Below are positions 10,945 through 21,214 of a stretch of 64,000 bases of DNA, one piece after another; position 1 is the stretch's first letter; each line of letters opens with the position of its first letter. The notes under the pieces were generated by a model. The model did no database searches and was not told the origin of the DNA. It was given only the letters and a program-made list of their open reading frames with translations. Both the position numbers and the translations under genes were made by a program. The stretch covers positions 14,487,009 to 14,551,008 of the forward strand of contig CM034233.1 in assembly GCA_019916065.1 (NCBI GenBank), written 5' to 3'. The stretch is from Vitellaria paradoxa. Its lineage: Eukaryota; Streptophyta; Magnoliopsida; Ericales; Sapotaceae.

Positions 10945-11718
10945 CAGTAGAAAAGTTTGGCTTAAATGTTCCGCGATTCCATTGAATGTGTGGAACAATA
11001 AACTATTCTCATTAATTGAATCATTAATAAGTGATTTTATCAAATGGGATAAAAACACGAAAATAAAGTACAGACTTGACGGTGCTAGAATCTTGATCTC
11101 TTCAATGATTGTGAAGCCCATTCACAGGAAGCTAGTTGTTAGTATCTCAATATGTTTACTGATACATTGAAGATCTATTTAATTCAATTTCCTTTAGTAA
11201 GAAAATTCGTAAGGAACCTTTTGGAATTCAAGAAATGACACTAAATTTTGCTAACGTACTTGATGATGTCATTGAAGCTAAATTATCTAGAATTGAGGAT
11301 GATCCGTTGGATCTCTTGCATGCCATTGATTGAAAAAACTGCCCAAAAAAAAAAAAAAAAGAAATCTTCGATTTGAAATCCAAGAATCTAAATTGAATCA
11401 AATAAGTCATTCTAACGGGAACAATACAGCTGAGGATGAAATTGCAAGGGTGACGAGTAAGTTATACTAATTAAACAAATGCAAAAACTCAGCAAATGAA
11501 AAATGAAGTCTAGAAAGATTTTGGTCATCAGACCTCTTACTGAAGCTAAGTTACCCAGAACTGAAGGTGATTCGTTAGATCCCATGCCATTTATTGAAAA
11601 AACTGCAAAAGAAGATCGTGAACACTCCAGAAAACTTAGCAAAGGAAAAATGAACTCCAGAAAGATTTTAGTCAAGCCATTTTCACCTCACTTAACTTTA
11701 TCTTTGTTTTTTGGGTAA
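10945..11718 (+). pseudogene. Decayed fragment, LINE / DUF4283-like
   Basis: In the plus frame, roughly 10945-11150 reads like the DUF4283 region found in LINE-type ORF1 and related plant retroelement proteins (PLNVWNNKLFSLIESLISDF, then KYRLDGARILISSMI). Further on, two degenerate stretches of similar text (EAKLSRIEDDPLD near 11270-11320 and EAKLPRTEGDSLD near 11535-11580) suggest an old internal duplication. Frames are interrupted by stops and shifts. The assignment rests on recall of the domain's look, so it is tentative. Confidence 0.5.
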
Positions 11719-11976
11719 GTAAGTTTTTATTTGGATTATGGAAGAAATAAATACAAAATCGTGAAATCATTCCTTCGGTATTACATTTCATTGTACTCTA
11801 ATGTGTATTTTTTAATTAGTGCATATATCTATATTTATATTTGTATGACATACATCAATAAATTAGGATGTCTGTCTTTTAATTAATCTCTTTTCTAATA
11901 AGTTTTGGTAGTTGAGCACAAGAAACAGTGATGTCTGCGAATATTATTTGATTCTTTTCCAATTATATGTAGTAGA
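11719..11976. other. No gene seen: AT-rich flank of the Copia element
   Basis: Simple AT-rich DNA that ends in GTAGA (11972-11976), the left target duplication of the Copia element. Confidence 0.6.
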
Positions 11977-12958
11977 TGTTGAAAACAAAAAGAAGAAGGA
12001 GGAAACTAAATTAAAATTAAATTAAAAGAAAAGATGACTTTCACGAAATAATGAAATGAGAGGCAAATATATATATATATATATTTTATTAATTTTTTTT
12101 TTCAAATAACAGTTGCAATAATATATATATATATATATATAATCAGAACAAAACAGAAAATGCAGGAAGACCGAGGACTGTGATGTACACAGTTTCCTTA
12201 AAACAGATTCGTCCCCTCTACCTGTGCGTGAGGTTATATGGACGTCTGTTTCCCAAGATACAACGGTTAACAACAGCACCGAAGATAACACAGGCTTCGA
12301 TACTCTCGGCGAACAATAAACAAACGCAGAACACTATCACTGGAAGAGAAAATACGCAGAGAAGAAATAAGATGAAGAGAGAGAGAGAGAGAGTCTTTTT
12401 GCTGCTGTATATCTTTTTTGTAAGCAGGGAAAAAGGCTGTATATATAATGTGGAGAAGAGGGGCAAACTAGGAATTAACCTGCTGCAGTTACAGAATTGA
12501 TTTAATTCTGTAATAAACTCAGAATTCAATTTGAATTTGAAAGGTTTATAACAGCAGAATTAAACCCGTTACATAATTAAGCCAATATCTGTAACTGCAC
12601 TGCTGGTGGATAATTAAAAGGCTAAAACTGGACCACTCGCGAGACCCGTTTTTCGGACCGGCATTCGTGTCCGCAGGTCGCGCGCTTGCACACGACAGAA
12701 GTTTATCGGGCCTCCGTCGGGGCGTAGGATTTGCACCCCCCCTGTGCGTGCGCGCGAGGCATAGTATACTTAACATTGGTTACCACTCATAAAAAGTGTA
12801 ACCATATATGAAGCACTTAACCTCTTACCTCTTTTCCAATGTGGGACAAGTGTTTTCACACTTTCCACTTAACCTTTCACACTTTTCAATCAAGAGTGCT
12901 CTATGGAAAATGCAATTTCTCATTCACCATTTCCTATTTAATTCCAAATTTTCCAACA
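11977..12958 (-). repeat. 3' LTR of the Copia element (982 bp)
   Basis: Starts TGTTGGAAAATTTGG on the minus strand at 12958 and ends GTTTTCAACA at 11977. It contains (AT)n and (GA)n runs and a GC-rich block near 12630-12770. The 15-mer cttaaaacagattcg is at 12197-12211. Confidence 0.95.
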
Positions 12959-13513
12959 GTCCCCCACATGAATAGAAATTGATTTTAAAATAAATTTGTG
13001 ATAGTGTTCAATAGTTGAAACCTGCATAGGATAGGTAGGAGTTATCCCTTGAACCTTCTTTTATGACAATATATTTACTTTACTAGCTGTTCAGTAGACA
13101 TGATGTCCTTGAACTGAACTGCTTTTTTATGTAAATGAACCATATATTGCACACAGGAGTCATCTAAACATTTGTTCAGTTCTCATGATTATGCTCGTTT
13201 TGGCCATGAACATCTACCTGGTTCTGCAAGAGTTTCTAAAGAATTGAGCCCTAAACAATTCTCCTTTGAAGCGGCCCCACTTCTCTCTCACATAGGTGAT
13301 TTCTTAATATTGAGTAATTTACTTACTCCACTTAAGAATCATTAAAGCAAACCTTTGCTATCCTTTTCTTTTCAATATCACTGTTTCATTATAGGAATGG
13401 GTTGAGGGATAGCCCCCCACAGTGACCTTATTAAGTTTTATAATTAGGTTTTCCCTTTGAACCTAAATCTTGGGATGTCCAGTCAAATAGGTTGGGTTTT
13501 CCTTTATAAAAGC

Positions 13514-14553
13514 TTATTTTCCCATGGGCTTCAGTCCCATTCCCCTTGACAACTTTTCAACTAACTCTCTATTTAACCCTTTGGTTAGCGGATCCGCAAT
13601 ATTATCTTTGACTTCACGTAGTCAATGGAAATAATTCCAGTTGAGAGTAGTTGTCTAATGGTATTATGTCTACGACGTATATGTCTAGACTTACCATTAT
13701 ACATATTGCTCTGAGCCCTTCCAATAGCAGATTGACTGTCACAATGTATACAAATTGGTGGCACAGGTTTTTCCCATTTTGGAATATCCTCTAAGAAATG
13801 GCGTAGCCATTCAGCCTCTTCACCACTTTTATCTAAAGCTATAAATTCAGACTCCATTGTGGATCTGGCTATAACAGTCTGCTTACAGGATTTCCATGAT
13901 ACAGCTGCTCCTGCTAATGTGAATATATATCCACTAGTCGATTTTGAATCTTTTATATCAGATATCCAATTTGCATCACTGTATCCTTCTAAAACAGCTG
14001 GGTATCTGGTATAATGTAGACCATAATCCCGAGTATACCGTAAATACCTAAGTATTCTCACTATTGCTTTCCAATGGTCAACACTCGGATTGCTCGTATA
14101 TCTACTCAATTTACTAACCGTATAAGCAATGTCTGGTCTAGTACAACTCATTAAGTACATTAGACTTCCAATAACTCTAGAGTACTCTAATTGAGAAATA
14201 CCCTCTCCTCTATTCTTGGATAGATGAACACTATTATCTAATGGTGTTCTCGCTATTCCAGAATCATCCTTGTTGAATTTCTCAAGGATCTTGTCCACAT
14301 AGTGTGACTGATTCAAAATAAGACCATCTGATGCTCTTATGATTTTAATTCCTAAAATCACATCAGCAAGTCCCATGTCTTTCATGTCAAATTTTGAATT
14401 CAACATATTCTTGGTAGATTTAATTGTTTTGTAATCACTACCAACAATGAGTATGTCATCCACGTAAAGACACAAAATGACATAGCCACTTTCAGTCTCT
14501 TTACTATAAACACATTTATCACACTCATTAATCTTAAATCCATTGGTAATCAT
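13514..14553 (-). pseudogene. Copia reverse transcriptase C-terminal half and RNase H
   Basis: The fragment carries the catalytic YVDD box (residues 30-33, in [13 protein letters not shown]), the RT C-terminal [20 protein letters not shown] segment, and Copia-type RNase H ([27 protein letters not shown]). The frame is the same as the upstream RT part but separated from it by a TAA at 14578-14580. Near 13610 a single missing base shifts the frame; after correcting for it the usual [11 protein letters not shown] tail can be read down to a stop at 13514-13516. Confidence 0.92.
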
Positions 14554-14577
14554 TGCATTATCAAACTTTTCATGCCA

Positions 14578-16929
14578 TTACTTTGGCGCTTGTTTCAAGC
14601 CATACAGTGATTTTACCAATCTACAAACTTTCCTTTCCTGTCCTGGAGCTATAAAACCCTCAGGTTGTTCCATATAGATTTCTTCATCCAAATCACCATT
14701 TAGGAAAGCTGTTTTTACATCCATTTGATGTATCTCTAGGTTTCGCAAAGCAGCGATAGCTAGTATCATCCTAATGGAATTTATTCTCGTAACAGGAGAA
14801 TAAGTATCAAAGTAATCTAGGCCCTCTCTTTGCCTGTATCCCTTGATCACAAGTCTGGCTTTATACTTATCAATGGTACCATCTGCTTTCATTTTCCTTT
14901 TAAAGATCCATTTGGACCCTAAAGGTTTACAACCAGACGGAAGATCCACTAACTCCCAAGTATGATTCTGCAAAATTGAATCTACTTCACTTTTAATTGC
15001 TTCTTTCCATAGATGTCCCTCAGGGGAATTTACAGCCTCTGAATAATTTAGTGGTTCTTTCTCTAACAAATAAGTTAGAAAATCATTTCCAAATGATTTT
15101 TCCACTCTTACTCTTTTGCTACGTCTAAGTCTTAGTTCATGATCAGAATCATGACTTCCTTCATTCATAGTTTCATTTGTTCGTTTAGAAGAACTTGACA
15201 TCTCGTTGGATTTACAAGGAAATACATCTTCAAAAAACGATGCATTCCTAGATTCCATTATCGTGTTCTTGTGTATTTCTGGTATTTTAGATGCATGCAC
15301 AAGAAACCGATAAGCATTACTGTTATGTGCATACCCAATGAATATGCAGTCCACCGTTTTTGGACCTATTTTTATTTTCTTTGGTGTTGGAACAGCTACT
15401 TTTGCAAAACACCCCCACACTCGCAAGTATTTGTAGGATGGTCTCCTACCCTTCCATAACTCATAAGGAGTTTTTTCTTTTTTCTTTCGGGGTATCTTAT
15501 TTAAAAGGTAATTACTTGACAAAATAGCTTCACCCCACATATTTTGAGGTAATCCTGAACTTAGTAACATCGCGTTCATCATTTCTTTCAATATGCGATT
15601 TTTACGTTCAGCAACACCATTTGATTGAGGTGAATAAGGTGCAGTAATTTCATGTATAATTCCATGTTTCGTACAAAATTCACCAATTGGTATTTCGTAC
15701 TCGCCACCTCTATCACTTCTCAATCTTTTAATCTTTTTATTAAGCTGATTTTCAACTTCATTTTTGTAGAGAACAAATTTCTCTAAAGCTTCATCTTTAC
15801 TTTTTAGCAAATACACATAACAGTATTTTGTGCTATCATCAACAAAGGTGATAAAATATTTATTACCACCTCTTGTTTGTACAAATTTTAAATCACAAAC
15901 ATCACTATGAATTAATTCAAGGGGTTCGGTGTTTCTTTCAATTGTTTGGAAAGATGATCTTGTTAATTTTGCCTCAACACAAATTTCACATTTATGTTTT
16001 AAATCAATTTGGAATGCGGGTATGTGATCCAAGTTAATTAATCTACGCAATGTATCAAAATTAACATGTCCTAGTCTACCATGCCACAAATTGGAAGACT
16101 CAAGCAAATAAGCAAAAGATTTCTTATTTTTATTAATAATAGCCATAACATTGAGCTTAAAAAGCCCATCAGTTACATAACCCTTTCCCACATACATTCC
16201 AGATTTTGACAAAATAACTTTGTCTGACTCAAAAACCATACGAAATCCATGCTTATTCAACAAAGACCCAGACACTAAGTTCTTGCGGATTTCTGACACA
16301 TACAACACATTATTCAGAGTCAGTTCTTTCCCAGAAGTCATCTTCAACAGCACCTTCCCTTGTCCTTCTACAGCAGAAGTAGCAGAGTTTCCCATGAAAA
16401 TTTTCTCCCCATTAACTGGTTCGAAAGTAGTGAACAGGTCCTTGTTAGAGCATACGTGCCTAGTGGCACCAGTGTCAATCCACCATTCCTTTGGGTTTGA
16501 CCCAACTAGGTTCACTTCAGAAACCACTGCAGAGAGGTTTATATCTGACACATCTTGAGCAATTTCATTCACCACATTTGCTTCGTGTTTCTTCTTTGGA
16601 AGTCTACAGTCAAAAGATCTGTGACCTATCTTGCCACAATTAAAGCATTTCCCTTGAAACTTCGGTTTGGAAATTCCACCTTTTGGGCCTAATTTCGGTT
16701 TGGCAATTTTCTTGTTTTTGGGGCCTTGCTTATGCTCCATTACATTTGCCTTAGCAGCAGCAAGATTGAATCCTCTATGTTCAGAATTTCTGTTGTCTTC
16801 TTCAATACGAAGTCTAACAATCAGTTCTTCCAGATTCATTTCCTTTCGTTTGTGTTTGAGGTAGTTTTTGAAATCCTTCCACCCTGGAGGTAGCTTCTCA
16901 ATAATAGCAGCCACATTGAAAGGTTTCAC
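14578..16929 (-). pseudogene. Copia gag C-terminus, protease, integrase and RT N-terminal half
   Basis: A 783-codon open stretch. A CCHC zinc knuckle ([14 protein letters not shown]) is at residues 95-108, followed by the protease site DTGA at about 152-155 ([11 protein letters not shown]). The integrase has its HHCC region (HGRLGH ... CEICVEAK) and the DDE core, seen in [22 protein letters not shown] and [13 protein letters not shown]. The RT starts with the usual GSKWIFKRK and [13 protein letters not shown] motifs and ends at a TAA just after YGLKQAPK, where glutamine is usual. Apart from that stop this is a well-kept Copia pol. Confidence 0.95.
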
Positions 16930-17476
16930 TCAAAATCATTCCTTCTGCCTGAATCTCATGCAAGATTACTTGAATTTCTTGCACTTGAATGATCACAGCT
17001 TTGGAATCCACCATCTTATAATCAAGGAACTTACCGACCACAAATTTCTTTGCTCCGGCATCCTCTGTTTTATATTTACGGTCTAAGGATTCCCACAGCT
17101 CCTTTGCAGTCTTCATTGTACAATAAATATTGTACAATGAGTCATGTAAACCATTCATGACATAATTCCTGCATAAGAAATCAGAATGCTTCCAAGCGTC
17201 AACCGCATTGACGACTTGGATATCTGTTTCTTCCTCGGACAACTTAGGAGCCTCCTCAGTCAAGAATCTTGCAAGATTCAAGGTGGTCAGATAGAACAGC
17301 ATCTTTTGCTGCCACCTTTTAAAGTTCAATCCATTGAACTTTTCAGGTTTTTCACCATGGTTTACAGAAACCGTAGGTGCAGAAGTCAGTCCGGGCAAAT
17401 GGACAGTAGAGACAGAGGCAGAGGCTTTGGCTTCTTTTGCAGCAATCATATTAGAAGCATCATTTCCGGTAGCCAT
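16898..17476 (-). pseudogene. Copia gag (UBN2-type gag polypeptide), frameshifted at its end
   Basis: The frame starts at the ATG at 17476, only 35 nt after the LTR end. It shows the Copia gag core: [19 protein letters not shown], then [18 protein letters not shown]. Its last codons diverge after ILSETFQ because of a single-base shift at about 16913-16929; the next frame picks up with [15 protein letters not shown]. Gag would form the particle. Whether the shift is a mutation or a programmed frameshift is not known; nothing about the site resembles a known slippery sequence. Confidence 0.92.
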
Positions 17477-17494
17477 TTTTCTTTTAATTAAAGC

Positions 17495-17509
17495 CGAATC
17501 TGTTTTAAG
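17495..17509 (-). other. Putative self-complementary primer binding site
   Basis: On the minus strand the 15-mer CTTAAAACAGATTCG sits 2 nt downstream of the 5' LTR, the place where a tRNA primer site belongs. It lacks the TGG start of tRNA-primed sites. It is a perfect complement of CGAATCTGTTTTAAG inside the LTR (17731-17745), predicted to lie at the 5' end of the transcript. This geometry is the one known for self-primed Tf1-type elements. Confidence 0.7.
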
Positions 17510-17511
17510 AT

Positions 17512-18490
17512 TGTTGAAAACAAAAAGAAGAAGGAGGAAACTAAATTAAAATTAAATTAAAAGAAAAGATGACTTCCACGAAATAATGAAATGAGAGGCA
17601 AATATATATATATATATTTTTTATTAATTTTTTTTTTTCAAATAACAGTTGCAATAATATATATATATATATATAATCAGAACAAAACAGAAAATGCAGG
17701 AAGACCGAGGACTGTGATGTACACAGTTTCCTTAAAACAGATTCGTCCCCTCTACCTGTGCGTGAGGTTATATGGACGTCTGTTTCCCAGGATACAACGG
17801 TTAACAACAGCACCGAAGATAACACAGGCTTCGATACTCTCGGCGAACAATAAACAAACGCAGAACACTATCACTGGAAGAGAAAATACGCAGAGAAGAA
17901 ATAAGATGAAGAGAGAGAGAGAGAGTCTTTTTGCTGCTGTATATCTTTTTTGTAAGCAGGGAAAAAGGCTGTATATATAATGTGGAGAAGAGGGGCAAAC
18001 TAGGAATTAACCTGCTGCAGTTACAGAATTGATTTAATTCTGTAATAAACTCAGAATTCAATTTGAATTTGAAAGGTTTATAACAGCAGAATTAAACCCG
18101 TTACATAATTAAGCCAATATCTGTAACTGCACTGCTGGTGGATAATTAAAAGGCTAAAACTGGACCACTCGCGAGACCCGTTTTTCGGACCGGCATTCGT
18201 GTCCGCAGGTCGCGCGCTTGCACACGACAGAAGTTTATCGGGCCTCCGTCGGGGCGTAGGATTTGCACCCCCCCTGTGCGTGCGCGCGAGGCATAGTATA
18301 CTTAACATTGGTTACCACTCATAAAAAGTGTAACCATATATGAAGCACTTAACCTCTTACCTCTTTTCCAATGTGGGACAAGTGTTTTCACACTTTCCAC
18401 TTAGCCTTTCACACTTTTCAATCAAGAGTGCTCTATGGAAAATGAAATTTCTCATTCACCATTTCCTATTTAATTCCAAATTTTCCAACA
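17512..18490 (-). repeat. 5' LTR of the Copia element (979 bp)
   Basis: Near-identical partner of 11977-12958 with the same TG...CA ends. If transcription starts near 17746, U3 is about 740 nt and R plus U5 about 235 nt. Right flank is GTAGA at 18491-18495. Confidence 0.95.
17731..17775 (-). promoter_or_regulatory. Predicted Copia promoter and transcript start
   Basis: On the minus strand CCATATAACC (17766-17775) is a TATA-like box. About 26 nt from its TATAA, near 17746, the sequence reads GGGGACGAATCTGTTTTAAG. A start there would put the 15-mer complementary to the primer site at the very 5' end of the RNA. The start position is a prediction from spacing. Confidence 0.5.
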
Positions 18491-18495
18491 GTAGA

Positions 18496-19125
18496 TTGTA
18501 GCAGTTCATACAATTTTTCTTATAATATATACAAGAAAAAGAGTTCCTTATAATATATGGTACTGCTGAAGATAAAGTTGAAGCTGATACAATTACAAGA
18601 GCAAATGAGGTTGTACTGTAAGGTATCGTTAATAAATTAAAGCATCTAATAGACATTGAAGAAATGAAAAATGAATGGTTGTAACGGTTGGTTTAAGAAG
18701 ATACCAGAATCATGTGAGTACAGTCTCTTTAACAGATACAACATTCAGAGTGAAAGATGCAAGCTTGGCAAAGACAAAATAATAGACCGGGTATTTAATT
18801 TGGGAAGATGCTGTAATATTTCAGAGTGAAAGACGCAAGCTTGGCCGATACAAAATAATAGACGAGATATTTAATCTGGGAAGGTATTGCAATATTCAAT
18901 TGAAATAGTCAAAGGTTAGGAATTTAAAGGTGATGATATCGATTCTGACTAGGCTTAAATGTTGTTTTGGAATAGCTTTAACAAATGTTTTCTTCCGCCC
19001 TAAGTGATAGTTATTAATTAAAACTTTTTTCCATCAAATAAATAAAAAAATAGCATGTCAAAAAGATTATTTTTTAAGAATTCTTCTCATGAATTAAGTC
19101 CTTCCATTTTTAATAAAAAAGAATA
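18496..19125. other. Decayed sequence between the Copia and Tat elements, with a 76-bp tandem duplication
   Basis: This is the host side continuing from 11976 across the Copia insertion. Short coding-like stretches are seen (for example AEDKVEADTITRANEV near 18565 and YKIIDEIFNLGRYCN near 18848-18893) but are broken and unrecognised. A unit starting cagagtgaaaga is repeated at 18746-18821 and 18822-18897 with several differences. Confidence 0.55.
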
Positions 19126-19130
19126 TTGTA

Positions 19131-19758
19131 TGATGATGAAGGTCTTCTAAGAGCATCTGAAATGACCTAGAGGACCCTCAACGTCGTGATGAAAGGGTCG
19201 GGAGAATCCAGATAAAGGGAACCGAGCCAACCCACCCATCGGGGATGGACCGATCTGCCCCTTTTGAGTGACCAAAGTGATCATGTAACTCGAAACGGAT
19301 AATGAGGAAGCCGAGGTATTTAGCCGAGCTAGCTAATCACCCTATCAACTCGAACTCCTCTTCTTGGGACGATGGGGAGGCTCATGAGCGGCGGATGCTT
19401 CGACGATTTCAAGGGCAAGATCAACGAGAAATATAGAGATTGATCCGAATCTCCTGCTTGCCTTATCCAACTAAGGAAATCGCAACAAATTAGGAAAAGA
19501 TTTCTAATTCCGTTCAAAGCTTTACGGAATATTTGAAGAGGATAAAATGACCCGGACAGGTATGAAAAATGATTTTTCTCTTCTCCTTCTTTCTCTCTTG
19601 AAAAAAGGACGAAACCTTACACCCTGTACTAACTTAAGCATCGGAGATTCTTTGGTAGACACCACACCGGTATTCATTATAGGGAGATCTCCAGCATTCT
19701 CCAGGAGAACAAGTCCTCAAAGGCCTGGATTAAGGACCACGAAATTTCTGCATCATCA
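19131..19758 (+). repeat. 5' LTR of the Tat element (628 bp)
   Basis: Begins TGATGATGAAGG and ends TGCATCATCA, two bases before the primer site. Confidence 0.93.
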
Positions 19759-19760
19759 GC

Positions 19761-19778
19761 TGGCGCCGTCTGTGGGAA
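19761..19778 (+). other. Primer binding site of the Tat element
   Basis: TGGCGCCGTCTGTGGGAA is a form seen beside many plant Tat/Athila 5' LTRs and is usually assigned to tRNA-Asp. Confidence 0.85.
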
Positions 19779-19809
19779 CCGTGATTGGGAGGTTTCCGCT
19801 TTCCTTTTC

Positions 19810-21214
19810 ATGGTCCGTACGAGATCCGACGTACAAACTCGTTTAACGGAGTTAGCACGATCCATGGAGAACCAGAATGAAGGAGGGGACCGAATCGCTG
19901 CCATGGAAAGATAGTTTGTAGGGTTGGATGCCACCCTGCAAACGATTATGGAACAGGTAGATCATTTGGCCTAGATTCCTCCCCCACGCCCTTACCAGGA
20001 CCCTAATAACGGTCTAGGCAACGGTGGATCAATCCATAATGACACAGATGAAGGAGTCATGGGCGAAAACAATGGAAGGATGGACCTTTCCCAGAGAAGC
20101 AACCCAGCACCAGAGGATGGGGCGTATAGTGAGTCCCTTCCGTATCGTCCCGGCGGAGAGCAATACAGACCGCAAGAAGCTGGATTCATGGAATAGCGGT
20201 TCAAGGGCTTTGCAAGCCCAGATCGACGGAGCCATAGCAGCGGTAAAAAACGCCGGACCAATGGAGGACCTTGTTGATAAAATAGGGACACCATTCACGC
20301 CTTCCGTGATGGATTGCCCGCTACCTCCGAAGTTTAAAATGCCCGTGATCGAGCCTTATGGTGGCTCAAAAGATCTGGTCGATCACTTGGACATGTACAA
20401 CTCGTCCATGCACCTTCATGCCATCCCGATGAGATCAAATGCCGAACGTTCTCCATCACCTTGAAGGGGCCAGCTCAGGCATGGAACAACAAGATCAAGC
20501 TTGGGTCAATTGAAAACTTCAAGCAGTTAAGTAAATAGTTCGTCTCCCACTTCATCGGGGGACAACGTCAGAGGAAGCATGCAGCTCACTTGCTCACAGT
20601 CAGACAGGGAAGAGAAGAGAGCCTCCAAGAATAGGTCAGCCGGTTCAATTAGGAAATGTTAGAGGTGGAAGAGGCTGATGAGAAGGTAGCGCTGACAGCT
20701 TTCATGAGCGGCCTGAGATTAGGGCAGTTTGCATTCTCGTTGGCCAAAAGGGTGCCCGAGAATATGACCGAGCTGATGTCCCGAGCTCAAAAACACATGA
20801 ACACCGAAGATGTAATGAAGGCACGAAGGGATGCTGACACTCTGGTTTCCAGGAAGAGGCAAAATGACCCAATAGACGAAAGGAGAGCAAAAGCCCCTCA
20901 GTTTTTCGGTTCGGCGGGAAGGACAATGGATCGGAGGGACTGGTATACAAGGGAAGTCATGGAATTCACTCCACTAAACTCTCAGCTAGAGCAGGTGCTG
21001 CACACCATTAAGGGCAATCCGGAGTTTAAGTGGCCCAAGGAAATAAAAGCCCCTCCGGAATCTAGAAACCGGACCAAGTATTGTCTATACCACAGAGACC
21101 ATGGTCATGATACAGAGGAATGCTTCGATCTTAGAAGAATGGTTGAAGATTTGATACGAAAAGGCAAGTACAACGGGTTCATCGCGGGGGCAGAAAAGGG
21201 ATCGAAGAAATAAT
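19810..21214 (+). pseudogene. Tat gag, with multiple stops
   Basis: The likely start is the ATG at 19810 (MVRTRSDVQTRL). The gag core is seen in pieces: MPVIEPYGGSKDLVDHLDMY near 20339-20398, then FVSHFIGGQRQRKHAAHL, then EVEEADEKVALTAFMSGLR. It ends with a C/H-rich region, YCLYHRDHGHDTEECFDLR (about residues 142-160 of the frame at 20656), the variant knuckle typical of Tat gag. In-frame TAGs replace codons at 19911-19913, 19971-19973, near 20536 and near 20630-20650; most fit CAG to TAG. One frameshift lies between the pieces. Confidence 0.88.

Larger units (their letters stand above)
11977..18490 (-). mobile_element. Young Ty1/copia LTR retrotransposon with an atypical primer site
   Basis: Two nearly identical LTRs (11977-12958 and 17512-18490) bound the element, flanked by GTAGA at 11972-11976 and 18491-18495. 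Coding runs on the minus strand: gag, zinc knuckle, protease, integrase, RT, RNase H, the Copia order. A purine tract (GTGGGGGAC) lies directly inside the 3' LTR. By eye I count about four substitutions between the LTRs apart from length changes in simple repeats, so the insertion is recent. Even so the coding region has a frameshift between gag and pol, a stop in RT and a 1-base deletion near the end. There is no tRNA-type primer site beside the 5' LTR. Confidence 0.95.

Noticed and set aside
12022..12776. Frames of 76-106 codons in the Copia LTR (duplicated at 17541-18308)
   Set aside because: They appear in both LTRs because the LTRs are copies, run through simple repeats on both strands, and match no protein.
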